DNA of 64,000 bases from Rheinheimera sp. MM224 (GCF_947090785.1 NZ_OX352320.1:2586001-2650000), one strand, 5' to 3'. Numbered from the stretch's first letter, positions 1 to 10,115 are shown. A program made the numbers and translations. The notes: generated from the letters alone by a model not told the origin.

Positions 1-452
1 CGAGCCTGAGCACGTTGTAAACCTATAGCCGGGTCTATATCTAAATACAGCGTTAAATCCGGCGTTAAACCACCTAGTACCACCTGACGGATACTGTTAA
101 TCAGATTTTCATCCAATTGACGACCGCCGCCCTGATAAGCACGGGACGATAAATCATGACGATCACCCAGCACCCAGGTTCCTTGCTGTAAGGCCGGCTG
201 GATCACTGTTTTTACTAGCTGCACACGGGATGCATACATCAACAATAATTCGGTTTCAGGCGCAACGATTTCATCCTGCACTTGTTTAACCAGAGTGCGG
301 ATTTGTTCGGCTAAAGGTGTGCCGCCTGGCTCACGGGTGCTGATAAACTTGATGTGATGTTCGTTCAGCCATTGCTGGATAGTACGGATAGCGCTGGTTT
401 TACCCGCGCCTTCCAGCCCTTCCACTACAATAAAACGACCTAAAGTTGTCAT
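1..452 (-). CDS. tmk: Thymidylate kinase, C-terminus cut by window edge
   Basis: Phosphorylates dTMP to dTDP in the cytoplasm for DNA synthesis. The 150 visible residues begin with the P-loop ([10 protein letters not shown], near residue 10). They also show the [14 protein letters not shown] region, which contains the conserved thymidylate-kinase DR(Y/H) motif and dTMP-binding residues. The ATG at 452 overlaps the TGA of mltG (ATGA), so the two are translationally coupled. The gene is last in the visible fabF-pabC-mltG-tmk run, as in E. coli, where holB follows. The 3' end lies outside the window, so lid and C-terminal helices cannot be judged. Confidence 0.95.
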   Translation of the reverse strand, partial: MTTLGRFIVVEGLEGAGKTSAIRTIQQWLNEHHIKFISTREPGGTPLAEQIRTLVKQVQDEIVAPETELLLMYASRVQLVKTVIQPALQQGTWVLGDRHDLSSRAYQGGGRQLDENLINSIRQVVLGGLTPDLTLYLDIDPAIGLQRAQA

Positions 453-1504
453 TGTTTTTTCTTTTCCAAAACTTTCTTGCCAAAAACTCGCTTTCCCAAA
501 ATATAGTGCTGCACTGCGGCATTATGCTCTGCCAGAGTACGGGAAAACTGATGAGTGCCATCGCCTTTTGAAACAAAATACAACCAATCACTTTGCGCAG
601 GCTGAGCCGCAGCTATGATAGAACTGCCACTTGGCGCCGCTATTGGGCCTGGCGGTAAACCAAAATGCTGATAGGTATTGTAAAGGTGCGGATTCTTTAA
701 ATCCGCTCTGGTGATATCGCCATTAAAACTATCACCTAAACCATAGATCACAGTTGGGTCTGTTTGTAGTTTCATGCCAAGCGCTAAGCGATTGACAAAA
801 ACTGAACTGACCAATGGTTTTTCCGGCTCGTGGCCGCTTTCTTTCTCGACAATGGATGCCATAGTCAACAGCTCATAGGGTGTTTTGTAAGGTAAATTGG
901 CTTGTCGGCTGTCCCATGCCTGTTGCAATCTTTGGATCAGCAGCTCGTTGGCGCGCTTTAATAATTCAGTGCTGGTGCTGTTGGCGGTGTAATTGTAGGT
1001 TTCAGCAAAAAACAAAGCTTCGGCATTGGCTGGTTTATTACCCCAGGCTTCAGGCCACTTTGCAAGTTCGACTAATGCAGCTTTATCCGTCAAATCATGC
1101 TGTAAATATTCGGCTTCGGCTAAACGTTTTAAGCTTTGGCTTAAGGTTTCGCCTTCTTTGATGCTAAAAGCAAACTGCGCCACTTTGCCACTGGCGAATA
1201 AATGCAGCATTTGTAATAAGCGGGTTGGTTTTTGATCTGTGGGTACTCTGTACACGCCCTGATGTAACTTTGAAAGCTCAGGATGTATTCGCAAATAAAT
1301 GGATAACCAACGGCACTGGGCGTTGCTCAGCAGATTTTGCTGCTGCCAGTTACGACAGAGTTTCATCGCGCTGTCGCCGGCTTTAATTTCTATATAAGCC
1401 TCTGTCAGCGGCAAACGACTTTGGCTGTATTGTTGCCAGATATTGGTTAAACCAAAAAAACTGACCAGCGAGACTAACAGCACTACAAATAAAGTTCGGA
1501 TCAA
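449..1504 (-). CDS. mltG: Endolytic murein transglycosylase MltG (YceG)
   Basis: Inner-membrane lytic transglycosylase that cleaves nascent glycan strands and is thought to terminate peptidoglycan chain growth. It is 351 aa with an N-terminal membrane anchor (about residues 4-20, [15 protein letters not shown]). A LysM-like region (about 40-110) precedes the YceG domain with the signature [12 protein letters not shown], whose glutamate near residue 219 is the expected catalytic acid. The start is a TTG that overlaps the TGA of pabC (TTGA). The stop overlaps the tmk start, so the gene is translated as part of a tight operon. Length is normal for the family. Confidence 0.94.
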   Translation of the reverse strand: MIRTLFVVLLVSLVSFFGLTNIWQQYSQSRLPLTEAYIEIKAGDSAMKLCRNWQQQNLLSNAQCRWLSIYLRIHPELSKLHQGVYRVPTDQKPTRLLQMLHLFASGKVAQFAFSIKEGETLSQSLKRLAEAEYLQHDLTDKAALVELAKWPEAWGNKPANAEALFFAETYNYTANSTSTELLKRANELLIQRLQQAWDSRQANLPYKTPYELLTMASIVEKESGHEPEKPLVSSVFVNRLALGMKLQTDPTVIYGLGDSFNGDITRADLKNPHLYNTYQHFGLPPGPIAAPSGSSIIAAAQPAQSDWLYFVSKGDGTHQFSRTLAEHNAAVQHYILGKRVFGKKVLEKKKQ

Positions 1505-2265
1505 AGCTCAACTCCGCTGACAAACTGACGCACCAGTTCGATATTTTTAGTTTGCCCGGCAAATTCCTTTACCGGCACTACACCCATCAGGGCATTACAA
1601 ATCAATAAGGCTTCTGCTTGCTGCAGATCCGCCAGGCGATAACGACCTTCTGTCACTGATAGCTGAGCCATCAGATAGTTACGCATCACGCCATTCACGC
1701 CAGCCTGGTCCAGCACAGGAGTAAACCATTGACCCTCTTTGCAAAACATCAGATTGGCAGCAGACACTTCAATCACTGCATCACTTTGGTCCAGCACCAC
1801 AAGCTCATCAACATCACTTTGAGCTAATTCGGCTTTAATCAACACCTGCTCCAGCCTGTTGTTGTGCTTAACACCAGCCAGCTCGGGTTGCTGCGCTAGT
1901 TTAAAACCAGCTACCCCAAGGCGAATGCCCTGCCGTTGCCAGGTTGTGTAATCAGGTAAAGCTGCGGTGCTGATATAACAGCAAGGCGATTCAATACCTT
2001 GTGGGCTATAACCCCGGCCTGCCTGGCCACGGCTTATCAATACTTTAATCACTTGATCAGGCGCTGAAATAGCCTGCTGGACTTGTGCTGTTAGCTCATC
2101 AGTATCAAAAGAATGGATCAGCAAAGCTTTGGCGCCCGAGACTAAACGCTGCAGATGCAAATCCCACAGCATAGCTTTGCCGTCTTTTATCCTTACTGTG
2201 GTAAAAAGCCCGTCACCATACTGAAAGCTACGATCTGTGCTGCCGGGTGCCTGCAGATAAAGCAT
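1501..2265 (-). CDS. pabC: Aminodeoxychorismate lyase PabC
   Basis: PLP-dependent fold-type IV enzyme that splits 4-amino-4-deoxychorismate into p-aminobenzoate and pyruvate, for folate synthesis. The sequence shows FQYGDGLFTTVRI near the N-terminus and GVKHNNRLEQVLI, whose lysine should hold PLP. A later segment, VIEVSAANLMFCKEG, matches the family's ES/ESSxxNxF region. I start at the ATG at 2265; a TTG one codon upstream is in frame but less likely. The gene lies between fabF and mltG, the conserved position in Enterobacteria and relatives. Its 254 aa is slightly short of the usual 270. Confidence 0.92.
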   Translation of the reverse strand: MLYLQAPGSTDRSFQYGDGLFTTVRIKDGKAMLWDLHLQRLVSGAKALLIHSFDTDELTAQVQQAISAPDQVIKVLISRGQAGRGYSPQGIESPCCYISTAALPDYTTWQRQGIRLGVAGFKLAQQPELAGVKHNNRLEQVLIKAELAQSDVDELVVLDQSDAVIEVSAANLMFCKEGQWFTPVLDQAGVNGVMRNYLMAQLSVTEGRYRLADLQQAEALLICNALMGVVPVKEFAGQTKNIELVRQFVSGVEL

Positions 2266-2405
2266 CAATACCCATCCAAAGCTTCTGTAAAAATCTGGCC
2301 GAAAGTATGCCTGAAATCAATGACTTTGGGAATGCAGGTACCGGGTCTTGTCTCAGACTCAAAAATGGGTAGAACAGCAGGAGTTTGAATTAAAAAATTG
2401 ATAGT

Positions 2406-2431
2406 AGGGTCAGAGCTGAAGCTCTGACCCT
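2406..2431 (-). terminator. Palindromic hairpin after fabF (GGGTCAGAG family)
   Basis: A perfect 11-bp inverted repeat (AGGGTCAGAGC / GCTCTGACCCT) with loop TGAA lies 7 bases beyond the fabF stop. No long T run follows on the minus strand, so termination strength is uncertain. The same GGGTCAGA...TCTGACCC core recurs at 32991 and 50072, so this is also a copy of a dispersed palindrome. Confidence 0.65.
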
Positions 2432-2437
2432 CTAATT

Positions 2438-3676
2438 TTAGATTTTCTTAAACAGAATAGAACCGTTAGTGCCGCCGAAACCAAAGGAGTTACATAAAGC
2501 GTATTCCAGTTTGGCATCGCGCGCAGTATGCGGAACATAGTCTAAGTCACAACCTTCGTCCGGATTATCCAGGTTGATGGTTGGAGATACTTTCTGGTCG
2601 ATCAGTGACAAGATAGTGATGATAGATTCAACAGAACCTGCTGCACCTAATAAGTGCCCCATCATCGACTTGCTGGAACTGACCATTAATCCTTCTGGTT
2701 TGGCACCAAAAATGGATTTAATTGCCATAGTTTCAGCTATATCACCTGCAGGCGTAGAGGTACCATGCGCATTGATATACTGCACTTGATCGGCGTTTAT
2801 ACCGGCATCACGTAAAGCATTTTTCATTGCCAAAGCAGCGCCACGACCGTTTTCCGGTGGTGATGTCATATGATAGGCATCGCCGCTCATACCAAAACCT
2901 ACCAGTTCAGCGTAGATTTTTGCACCACGGGCTTTGGCATGTTCGTACTCTTCCAGTACCACAACACCAGCGCCGTCACCCAATACAAAACCATCACGGT
3001 CTTTATCCCATGGACGACTGGCCTGTTGTGGCGCATCGTTACGGGTTGATAAAGCACGGGCCGCACCAAAGCCACCCATACCTAAAGTAGTAGATGCTTT
3101 TTCTGCACCACCGGCTATCATCGCGTCCGCGTCACCGTAAGCTATCATACGGGCAGCCTGGCCAATGTTATGCACACCAGTAGTACAAGCGGTGACAATA
3201 CTGATATTTGGACCTTGCAGACCTAACATGATGGATAAATGACCAGAAATCATGTTGATGATGGTAGAAGGTACAAAAAACGGCGATAAACGACGTGGGC
3301 CGCTGTTCAGTAATTTGGTGTGGTTTTCTTCGATTAAACCTAAACCACCAATACCTGAACCTACAGCTACACCAATACGTTCGGCATTTTCTTCGTTAAT
3401 TTCCAGTCCGGAATCCCGAAAGGCCTGCACACCGGCAGCGACACCGTACTGGATAAATAAATCCATTTTTTTGGCTTCTTTGGCCGGGAAAAACTGTTCG
3501 ACGTCAAAATTTTTGACTAAACCAGCAAATTTGGTGGTGTAAGCCTCTGGATCAATATGATCAAACAGCGCTATTCCACTTTGACCTTGTAATAAAGCCT
3601 GCCAGGTCGACGTTACATCGTTCCCCAGGGGCGTTAGCATACCTAAGCCCGTCACAACCACTCGACGTTTTGCCAC
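2438..3676 (-). CDS. fabF: Beta-ketoacyl-ACP synthase II FabF
   Basis: Condenses malonyl-ACP with acyl-ACP in fatty-acid elongation, including the temperature-sensitive C16:1 to C18:1 step in E. coli. It is a 412-aa thiolase-fold protein. The Cys-His-His triad is visible: TACTTGVHN (Cys near 164), [11 protein letters not shown] (His near 304) and [14 protein letters not shown] (His near 341). The start is GTG at 3676, supported by an excellent Shine-Dalgarno (GGAGG) 6 bases upstream. A terminator separates it from acpP, so it probably has some independent transcription and is coupled downstream to pabC. Confidence 0.97.
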   Translation of the reverse strand: MAKRRVVVTGLGMLTPLGNDVTSTWQALLQGQSGIALFDHIDPEAYTTKFAGLVKNFDVEQFFPAKEAKKMDLFIQYGVAAGVQAFRDSGLEINEENAERIGVAVGSGIGGLGLIEENHTKLLNSGPRRLSPFFVPSTIINMISGHLSIMLGLQGPNISIVTACTTGVHNIGQAARMIAYGDADAMIAGGAEKASTTLGMGGFGAARALSTRNDAPQQASRPWDKDRDGFVLGDGAGVVVLEEYEHAKARGAKIYAELVGFGMSGDAYHMTSPPENGRGAALAMKNALRDAGINADQVQYINAHGTSTPAGDIAETMAIKSIFGAKPEGLMVSSSKSMMGHLLGAAGSVESIITILSLIDQKVSPTINLDNPDEGCDLDYVPHTARDAKLEYALCNSFGFGGTNGSILFKKI

Positions 3677-3755
3677 AGAATCCTCCGCAGTCTAATTTAT
3701 TCTCTATTGCTGATCCGCCTCTGTACTGAATACGTAGCAGACAGCTTCAGAAACA

Positions 3756-3783
3756 AAAACGGGTAGCAGAGGCTACCCGTTTT
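3756..3783 (-). terminator. Rho-independent terminator between acpP and fabF
   Basis: The 12-bp stem AAAACGGGTAGC / GCTACCCGTTTT has loop AGAG. On the minus strand it is followed by a T-rich tail (TTTTTGTTTC). It lies 14 bases beyond the acpP stop, so it would cap the abundant acpP message and limit read-through into fabF. Confidence 0.85.
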
Positions 3784-3796
3784 GTCAGCTCAACGC

Positions 3797-4033
3797 TTAC
3801 TCAGCGTGGGCCTTGATATAGTCGATAGCAGACTGTACCGTTGTAATTTTTTCAGCTTCTTCGTCTGGGATCTCTGTGTCAAATTCTTCTTCCAGAGCCA
3901 TAACTAATTCTACTGTGTCCAGAGAGTCAGCGCCTAAATCGTCAACGAAAGAAGATTCGTGCTTCACTTCTTCTTCTTTAACGCCTAACTGCTCGATGAT
4001 GATTTTTTTAACGCGTTCTTCGATGTTGCTCAT
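3797..4033 (-). CDS. acpP: Acyl carrier protein AcpP
   Basis: Carries growing acyl chains on a 4'-phosphopantetheine arm. It has 78 aa, the normal length, is very acidic, and has the DSL motif ([10 protein letters not shown]) with the attachment serine at position 37. The in-frame ORF extends upstream to 4150, but the conserved start is [10 protein letters not shown] at 4033, preceded by a strong AAGGAAGA ribosome-binding site. The 174-bp gap to fabG is long for this operon and may contain an acpP promoter. An efficient terminator follows. Confidence 0.98.
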   Translation of the reverse strand: MSNIEERVKKIIIEQLGVKEEEVKHESSFVDDLGADSLDTVELVMALEEEFDTEIPDEEAEKITTVQSAIDYIKAHAE

Positions 4034-4207
4034 CTTTTCTTCCTTTTTCTCATGTAAATCGCAACAATTGGTGCAATTTTGTGTGGCGGCTAGTTTATGC
4101 GTAAGCCCGGTTTGTTGCAAGTAACGACTAAGTCTTTTCCTGCTGGTCAAACCATTTGCCTTAGCTCCTGAAGCTGCAATACAACTTCAATCACATCGGC
4201 TAAAGGC

Positions 4208-4957
4208 TTACACCATATACATACCGCCGTTGATATGGATGGTTTCACCCGTAATATATGCTGCCGGACCTGAAGCCAAAAAGGCTACAGCGGCTGCTAT
4301 TTCTTCCGGCTGGCCCAGACGATTCGCCGGGACCTGGCTGAAAATTGCTTCTTTTTGCTCTTCTGACAATTCTTTGGTCATATCGGTGTCGATAAAACCT
4401 GGTGCAACAGCGTTCACCGTGATACCACGGGAGGCAACTTCTCTGGCCAATGACTTGGTGAAACCTAACACGCCCGCTTTCGCTGCAGCATAGTTAGTCT
4501 GACCCGCATTGCCCATAGAACCTACCACTGAACCTATGCTGATGATCCGGCCGTGACGCTTTTTCATCATGCTACGCAGCACAGCTTTACTTAAACGGTA
4601 CACTGATGTCAAATTGGTTTGCATGATGTCGAACCATTCTTCTTCTTTCATGCGCATCAACAGGTTATCGCGGGTAATACCAGCGTTGTTCACCAGAATA
4701 TCAATATCGCCAAACTGAGCTTTAATAGTCTCTAAACACTGCTCAATAGAAGCTGTATCGCCGACATTTAACACCAGGCCTAAACCTTTGTCACCTAAAT
4801 AAGCGGAAATAGCTGCTGCGCCTGATTCAGTTGTTGCAGTTCCAACCACTTTAGCGCCTAAAGCGGCTAATTGTTCAGCAATAGCGCGACCTATGCCACG
4901 GCTTGCGCCCGTGACTAAGGCCACCTGACCTTCTAACGAAATAAATGGAGTCGTCAT
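4208..4957 (-). CDS. fabG: 3-oxoacyl-ACP reductase FabG
   Basis: NADPH-dependent reduction of beta-ketoacyl-ACP to beta-hydroxyacyl-ACP. It is a 249-aa classical SDR with the cofactor motif TGASRGIGR (about 17-25), NNAG (about 88-91), catalytic Ser in SIGSVVGSMG, and YAAAKAG supplying Tyr and Lys near 154 and 158. The end ITGETIHINGGMYMV is typical of FabG. It sits 14 bases after fabD in the operon. A paralogous SDR at 33039 belongs to amino acid breakdown, but this one is the fatty-acid enzyme by context. Confidence 0.97.
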   Translation of the reverse strand: MTTPFISLEGQVALVTGASRGIGRAIAEQLAALGAKVVGTATTESGAAAISAYLGDKGLGLVLNVGDTASIEQCLETIKAQFGDIDILVNNAGITRDNLLMRMKEEEWFDIMQTNLTSVYRLSKAVLRSMMKKRHGRIISIGSVVGSMGNAGQTNYAAAKAGVLGFTKSLAREVASRGITVNAVAPGFIDTDMTKELSEEQKEAIFSQVPANRLGQPEEIAAAVAFLASGPAAYITGETIHINGGMYMV

Positions 4958-4971
4958 TCTATGTAAGCCTT

Positions 4972-5910
4972 TTATTCTGTAGCTAAAGCGTCTTTTAATG
5001 ACGCTACATCTGTGACTGAAGCCGTGTTCAGCTCTTTATTAATACGTTTAATTAAGCCACTTAATACCTTGCCTGCACCCAGTTCAATCACTGTGTCCAC
5101 GCCTTGTGCAGCTAAAAACTCGATACTTTCTGTCCAGCGCACCGGACTATACAGCTGACGTACCAACGCATCTTTTATTGCCGCGGCATCAGCTGCTGCA
5201 CTAACGTCGACATTGTTCACTACGGGTATGACAGCTGTATGAAACGAAATACTGTTTAAATCATCTGCCAGTTTGTCTGCTGCTGGCTTCATTAAAGCGC
5301 AGTGCGACGGCACTGACACAGGTAAAGGCAGCGCACGTTTGGCACCTGCGGCTTTACAAAGTTCATTTGCACGTTCAACAGCAGCTTTATTACCAGCAAT
5401 CACCACCTGACCAGGCGAGTTGAAGTTGACAGGAGAAACAACTTCACCCTGCGCTGCTTCTTCGCAAGCTTTGGCAATCAGCGCATCGTCCAGACCAATA
5501 ATGGCTGACATAGCACCAGTACCGGCAGGCACAGCCAGTTGCATATACTGACCGCGTTTTTCCACCAGCTTGACTGCATCGGCCAGGTTTAATACACCAG
5601 CACACACTAAAGCTGAATATTCACCTAAAGAGTGACCGGCTAAATAAGCAGGAGTCGCGCCGCCCTGCTCCAGCCATACCCGATACACCGCAACAGAAGC
5701 TGTTAATAAAGCAGGCTGAGTACGGTGTGTTTCGTTTAATGCTGTATCAGGACCATTGGCCACTAAGGCCCATAAGTCATAACCTAAAGCCGCAGAGGCT
5801 TCGGCGAAGGTGTCGCGAACTGTTGCAAATTCAGCATGAAGTTCGGCCAACATACCGACGCTTTGTGAACCCTGTCCTGGAAATACCAATGCAAGTTTGT
5901 TGTTCATCAT
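4972..5910 (-). CDS. fabD: Malonyl-CoA:ACP transacylase FabD
   Basis: Transfers malonyl from CoA to ACP, supplying the extender unit. It is 312 aa. The nucleophile elbow GHSLGEYSAL (Ser near 93) and the N-terminal FPGQGSQSVGM motif are both present, and SVPSHCALM carries the partner histidine near 202. The annotated start is the first of two adjacent ATGs (5910 and 5907), and either could be used. It lies between fabH and fabG with short gaps, consistent with one transcript. Confidence 0.97.
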   Translation of the reverse strand: MMNNKLALVFPGQGSQSVGMLAELHAEFATVRDTFAEASAALGYDLWALVANGPDTALNETHRTQPALLTASVAVYRVWLEQGGATPAYLAGHSLGEYSALVCAGVLNLADAVKLVEKRGQYMQLAVPAGTGAMSAIIGLDDALIAKACEEAAQGEVVSPVNFNSPGQVVIAGNKAAVERANELCKAAGAKRALPLPVSVPSHCALMKPAADKLADDLNSISFHTAVIPVVNNVDVSAAADAAAIKDALVRQLYSPVRWTESIEFLAAQGVDTVIELGAGKVLSGLIKRINKELNTASVTDVASLKDALATE

Positions 5911-5937
5911 TTTTCTCGCAATATTCTCGTCATATCG

Positions 5938-6897
5938 TTAATAACGTATTAAAGCCGAAGCCCAGGCAAAACCACTGCCAAATGCCTCAAGCAATATAGT
6001 TTGTCCACGCTGGATACGGCCATCACGCACAGCTTCATCTAAGGCTGTAGGCACTGTTGCAGCTGAGGTATTGCCATAACGGTCGAGGTTAATGACAACC
6101 TGATCCATCGACATATCCAGCTTACGTGCCACAGCGGAGATAATGCGCAGATTGGCCTGATGTGGCACTAACCAGTCGATTTGGGATTTATCCATATTGT
6201 TGGCAGCAAGGGTTTGCTCAACCACTTCAGATAAACGGGTGACTGCAACTTTAAAAACTTCGTTGCCTTTCATCGCGCCCCAGGAGTTATGAACTGAAGC
6301 TTCGACACCACGGATAGGGTTGTCGACATACAATAATTCGGAGTATTTACCGTCAGCATGAATATGAGTGGATAAAATACCTGGCTGCTCTGATGCTTCT
6401 AAAATAACAGCACCTGCGGCATCACCAAATAAAATCACCATGCTGCGATCTTCAGGGCTCATTAAACGCGATAAACAGTCTGCGCCTATCACCAGCACTC
6501 GTTTTGCCATGCCACTTTTTACATACTGGTCAGCAATACTTAAGGCATAACAAAAGCCAGCACAGGCTGCTGCAACGTCAAAAGCCGGAATGCCTGGCAT
6601 ATCCAGTTCACGCTGCACTTCGCAGGCTGCACTTGGCAAAGCACGGGAAGCACTGGTAGTTGCCAGTACTATCATGTCGATGGAGTTTTTGTCGATGCCA
6701 GCTGCTTCAATAGCTTTTAATGCAGCCTGAGCCCCCATTGTAGCGACAGTTTCGTTGTCACCTATAATGCGGCGTTCTTTGATACCAGTACGTTCGATGA
6801 TCCACTCGTCTGTGGTTTCAACCATGGTTTCGAGATCAGCATTGGTTCTGACCTGAGACGGAAAGTAACTTCCGGTTCCAATAATGCGTGAATACAT
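5938..6897 (-). CDS. fabH: Beta-ketoacyl-ACP synthase III FabH
   Basis: Starts fatty-acid synthesis by condensing acetyl-CoA with malonyl-ACP. It is 319 aa. The Cys-His-Asn triad is visible: [11 protein letters not shown] (Cys near 113), [10 protein letters not shown] (His near 246) and [12 protein letters not shown] (Asn near 276). The C-terminal [13 protein letters not shown] is typical. It starts six bases after the plsX stop, so it is very likely cotranscribed with plsX. Confidence 0.97.
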   Translation of the reverse strand: MYSRIIGTGSYFPSQVRTNADLETMVETTDEWIIERTGIKERRIIGDNETVATMGAQAALKAIEAAGIDKNSIDMIVLATTSASRALPSAACEVQRELDMPGIPAFDVAAACAGFCYALSIADQYVKSGMAKRVLVIGADCLSRLMSPEDRSMVILFGDAAGAVILEASEQPGILSTHIHADGKYSELLYVDNPIRGVEASVHNSWGAMKGNEVFKVAVTRLSEVVEQTLAANNMDKSQIDWLVPHQANLRIISAVARKLDMSMDQVVINLDRYGNTSAATVPTALDEAVRDGRIQRGQTILLEAFGSGFAWASALIRY

Positions 6898-6903
6898 TGG
6901 GCC

Positions 6904-7944
6904 CTACGCTTTGTCAATTAATACGTGTTCCAGCCTGTCTTTGATCTTCACCGGCACCTGGCGTTCAACCTCGCGCACGGCCTGACGGATGGCACTAAGA
7001 AATGCTTCTTTTGTCGCATTTCCATGACTCTTCACTACAATTCCGCGCAATCCTATCAGACTTGCCCCGTTATACTGGTCGGGGTTCACGCCTAAAGACA
7101 TACTTTTCAGGAAAGGTTTGATTAACCAGCCGAAAAGTTGAGCAGACATGGAGTTTTTTAGTGCAGTTTCTAAGCGTTTTAAGATGAGTTTCGCCACACC
7201 TTCACAGGTTTTCAGCGCTACATTGCCAACAAAGCCATCACAAACAATGACGTCGGCTTTACCGGAAAAAATGTCATTGCCTTCGATATAGCCAATGTAA
7301 TTGATATCCGCACATTCGGATAAGAGTAAGGAGGTCCGCTTGATTTGATCCGAACCTTTAATTTCTTCTTCGCCCATGTTCAACAAAGCCACTTTGGGTT
7401 TGACTATACCTTCCACTTCTTCGGCCATCACAGCGCCCATCACGGCAAACTGGAACAAGGTGTCTGAATCACAATTGACCGTAGCGCCTAAATCCAGCAT
7501 GAAGACCGGACTGCCGACAGTAGAAGGCAGGCTACTTATTAAAGCAGGGCGTTCCACGCCGTTCAGCATCTTCAGCACAAAATGCGCCATAGCAATCAAA
7601 GCCCCGGTATTACCGGCGCTGACACAAGCGGCCACTTTGTTTTGTTCGACTAAATCCAGGGCAATACGCATCGACGACTGGCGCTTGTTACGCAAAGCCA
7701 CAGAAGGTTTGTCGGTCATCAGAACGGTTTGAGATGCATGCTGAACAGAAAGCTGAGGATGGTTTAAATATCCCGCCTGTTCTAATTCATTGGTAAGTAT
7801 TTCAGAATCGCCGCAGAGGACTAGATCTACATGGGGAAATTCACACAGCGCTTCTATAGCTGCAGGAATGGTTGATTGGGGGCCATGGTCGCCCCCCATC
7901 ATGTCTAAAGCTATTTTAAGTCGTAGTGGTTGCAACAAGTGCAT
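6904..7944 (-). CDS. plsX: Phosphate acyltransferase PlsX
   Basis: Makes acyl-phosphate from acyl-ACP for the PlsX/PlsY route into phospholipids. It is a peripheral membrane enzyme of 346 aa. The family N-terminus IALDMMGGDHGP and internal segments SAGNTGALIA and GFVGNVALKTCEG are present. The ATG at 7944 lies 6 bases past the rpmF stop. The order rpmF-plsX-fabH is conserved in many Proteobacteria. Confidence 0.96.
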   Translation of the reverse strand: MHLLQPLRLKIALDMMGGDHGPQSTIPAAIEALCEFPHVDLVLCGDSEILTNELEQAGYLNHPQLSVQHASQTVLMTDKPSVALRNKRQSSMRIALDLVEQNKVAACVSAGNTGALIAMAHFVLKMLNGVERPALISSLPSTVGSPVFMLDLGATVNCDSDTLFQFAVMGAVMAEEVEGIVKPKVALLNMGEEEIKGSDQIKRTSLLLSECADINYIGYIEGNDIFSGKADVIVCDGFVGNVALKTCEGVAKLILKRLETALKNSMSAQLFGWLIKPFLKSMSLGVNPDQYNGASLIGLRGIVVKSHGNATKEAFLSAIRQAVREVERQVPVKIKDRLEHVLIDKA

Positions 7945-7950
7945 CCAACC

Positions 7951-8118
7951 TTACTTAATTACTTTACGACCTTTGTAGTAACCATCTTCAGTGATGTGGT
8001 GACGACGGTGCGTCTCACCTGAAGTTGCGTCTACAGACAGCGTTGGCCCAGTCAACGCATCATGAGAACGACGCATGTCACGTCTTGCACGAGATTTTTT
8101 GTTTTGCTGTACAGCCAT
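7951..8118 (-). CDS. rpmF: 50S ribosomal protein L32
   Basis: A 55-aa basic ribosomal protein, [20 protein letters not shown]..., ending [10 protein letters not shown], which is typical of gammaproteobacterial L32. It is preceded by an AGGAGA-type ribosome-binding site and lies 19 bases after yceD. The zinc-binding cysteines of some L32 proteins are absent, as in E. coli. Its place between yceD and plsX is the conserved one. Confidence 0.97.
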   Translation of the reverse strand: MAVQQNKKSRARRDMRRSHDALTGPTLSVDATSGETHRRHHITEDGYYKGRKVIK

Positions 8119-8137
8119 TGCCTTTCTCCTAAAAAAA

Positions 8138-8665
8138 CTATTTTTTCTTCAATTCTTGCAATATTGCAAATGGATTCGGTTTTTCTGGTTCTGGTTCTAT
8201 TTCTCCCCAGCTCATCTGCACTTTGGTTGGATCACAAGATCCTTCGTCGTGCATAGGAAACAAGGGTAAAGCCAGAATTAATTCGTCCTCAACCAATTGC
8301 CTCAAGTTAACTTCGCCGTGTTCGTTTTTTTCGACCACTTCGTAGCGCTCTGGAATATCGTCATGAGCCGAATCTTTGTCACTCCTTATCGGAGTGTATG
8401 CAAAACTGGTGTTCAGTTCCAGGTTCATGTGTTCGCTACAGCGTTCACACTTCACTTGTACCTGACAACGAGCCTGAGCTTCAATGAAGACCAACCCCTG
8501 TTCATCAGTTCCGCAATTTACTACTACGTCTACATCACCCTCAGAACTTACTAACGAGTCTGTTAATCTGGTTAAAGTAACCAGAGGAACTATACCATCA
8601 AAGGTTGCACGTTTCTGTGCAGCTCGGGTTGGATCAAGGGTAATTGGAATTTTTACCTTTTGCAT
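8138..8665 (-). CDS. yceD: YceD family (DUF177) protein, 23S rRNA accumulation
   Basis: A 175-aa DUF177 protein. In E. coli YceD is linked to 23S rRNA accumulation and is always found next to rpmF. A C-x2-C pair ([10 protein letters not shown], near 75) lies in the centre, followed by the acidic region characteristic of the family. It is first in the yceD-rpmF-plsX-fab run. The gap to the divergent maf gene should hold the operon promoter. The function is assigned by family and neighbourhood, not from catalytic motifs. Confidence 0.9.
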   Translation of the reverse strand: MQKVKIPITLDPTRAAQKRATFDGIVPLVTLTRLTDSLVSSEGDVDVVVNCGTDEQGLVFIEAQARCQVQVKCERCSEHMNLELNTSFAYTPIRSDKDSAHDDIPERYEVVEKNEHGEVNLRQLVEDELILALPLFPMHDEGSCDPTKVQMSWGEIEPEPEKPNPFAILQELKKK

Positions 8666-8805
8666 AAGGCGCGCATCATATAGATCGAGGCTAAAGCTGT
8701 CAAAGGATTCCTGCCTCTTTTTTGTTAATTATTCCCGCCTAAACCGCTGTTCTGACGGCCGTTCTGGCGTTATAGTGCGGCGCATTGTCCCAACGAGGTG
8801 CTTTT

Positions 8806-9399
8806 ATGTCAACTCAAGCTTTATATTTAGCCTCTACTTCTGTGTATCGTAAGGCTTTATTGGAAAAACTTACACCGAACTTTTCTACCGCAAAACCTGA
8901 TGTAGACGAAACTGCTCTGCACGATGAAACACCGGAACAACTGGTTAGCCGCTTAGCTGTATTAAAAGCACAAGCTGTGGCCAATAACCTGACTGAAGGT
9001 TTAGTTATAGGTTCAGACCAGGTGGCTGTGTTTAACGGTCAAATCCTCGGTAAACCTCATACCGCTGAAAATGCCTATAAACAATTAAAAAGCTTCAGCG
9101 GCCATTGTGTCACCTTTTTAACCGGCCTGGCTCTGGTCAATGCACAAACCAAACAGCATCAGCTTTGTGTTGAGCCTTTTAAAGTGCATTTTCGTGAATT
9201 AACAGACGCCGAAATTCTTACCTATATAGAGAGAGAGCAACCACTGAACTCCGCTGGTAGTTTTAAAAGCGAAGGTTTGGGTATCAGTTTATTTGAAAAG
9301 CTCGAAGGCGACGACCCAAACAGCTTAATAGGCCTGCCGTTAATTCGTTTACTTGGCATGTTAAGAAATGAAGGGCGGGATTTGCTGACGCAACCTTGA
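8806..9399 (+). CDS. yceF: Maf-family nucleotide pyrophosphatase YceF
   Basis: A Maf/HAM1-fold phosphatase. The YceF branch hydrolyses m7GTP and related modified nucleotides. It has 197 aa starting at the ATG at 8806, which follows a GAGG ribosome-binding site; an upstream in-frame TTG at 8785 is rejected. The N-terminal LYLASTSVYRKALLEKL, the DVDE signature and GSDQVAVFNGQILGKP are all present. The C-terminal segment SEGLGISLFEKLEGDDPNSLIGLPL is YceF-like. It is divergent from yceD, the arrangement seen in E. coli. A TATAGT at 8771 could be a -10 box, though its -35 is weak. Confidence 0.92.
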   Translation: MSTQALYLASTSVYRKALLEKLTPNFSTAKPDVDETALHDETPEQLVSRLAVLKAQAVANNLTEGLVIGSDQVAVFNGQILGKPHTAENAYKQLKSFSGHCVTFLTGLALVNAQTKQHQLCVEPFKVHFRELTDAEILTYIEREQPLNSAGSFKSEGLGISLFEKLEGDDPNSLIGLPLIRLLGMLRNEGRDLLTQP

Positions 9400-9423
9400 T
9401 TTGAGTCTGCGGTATCAATAGAC

Positions 9424-9444
9424 GGGCGGGTACAAGACCCGCCC
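9424..9444. terminator. Bidirectional hairpin between maf and HAD gene (GGGCGGGT family)
   Basis: Stem GGGCGGGT / ACCCGCCC with loop ACAAG sits midway between two convergent stop codons (25 and 24 bases away). The same palindrome, with slight change, is found at 54566, again between two convergent genes. It probably ends transcription in both directions and may be a REP-like dispersed element. Confidence 0.6.
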
Positions 9445-9467
9445 CTACAATTTACTATAAACAGAAA

Positions 9468-10115
9468 TCAGAGTGCTGTTAACAGCTCTGGCAGCGAATC
9501 AATTATCGCTTTAGGCTGATAACGGCTTAGCTCTTCCCTGCCGTGCACACCATGAGTAACCCCAATACGTGGCATCTCTATAGCTTGCGCCATCGCCATA
9601 TCGTGAATAGTGTCTCCGACCATAATAGCGCGGTGAGCGGGTAAGTTCAGTTCAGCCAGAATTTGCTTTAGCATATCAGGGCTGGGTTTAGATTCTGCTT
9701 CATCGGCGCAGCGGCTGGTGGTGAAGTACGGTTCTAATCCGGTTTCTTCAAACATCCGCTTTAAGCCTTTGCGTGCTTTGCCTGTCGCTACAGCTAACAA
9801 CATGCCTTGTTGTTTCAGCTCCTGCATCACCTGCTCTGCACCTTCGAATAAAGGTGTCGGCGGATGTTCATGCGATAAATACTGGTCGCGGTAATGTTCA
9901 AACACAGTCTGGCGCTGCGTGCCATTGATACCAGGAAATAAAATATCAAACACAGGGTCCAGGCTCAGACCAATAATTTGTTTCACCTGATGTTCTGTTG
10001 GCACCACTAACCCAGACAGCTCTGCAGCAGAACGCATCGAAGACACAATACGGCCCACTGAGTCCATCACTGTGCCGTCCCAGTCAAATACTACTAAAGC
10101 GATATCCGAACTCAT
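9468..10115 (-). CDS. HAD-superfamily phosphatase (phosphoglycolate-phosphatase-like)
   Basis: A 215-aa haloacid-dehalogenase hydrolase. Motif I is VFDWDGTVMDS (nucleophile Asp near 11), motif II is VATGKARKGLKRM, and motif IV is MVGDTIHDMAMA. A helical cap lies between motifs I and II, as in Gph-type enzymes. The substrate cannot be read from the sequence. The ATG overlaps the TAA of rluC by one base (TAATG), so it is translationally coupled to the pseudouridine synthase, a frequent pairing in gammaproteobacteria. Phosphoglycolate or another small phosphate ester is a guess. Confidence 0.88.
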   Translation of the reverse strand: MSSDIALVVFDWDGTVMDSVGRIVSSMRSAAELSGLVVPTEHQVKQIIGLSLDPVFDILFPGINGTQRQTVFEHYRDQYLSHEHPPTPLFEGAEQVMQELKQQGMLLAVATGKARKGLKRMFEETGLEPYFTTSRCADEAESKPSPDMLKQILAELNLPAHRAIMVGDTIHDMAMAQAIEMPRIGVTHGVHGREELSRYQPKAIIDSLPELLTAL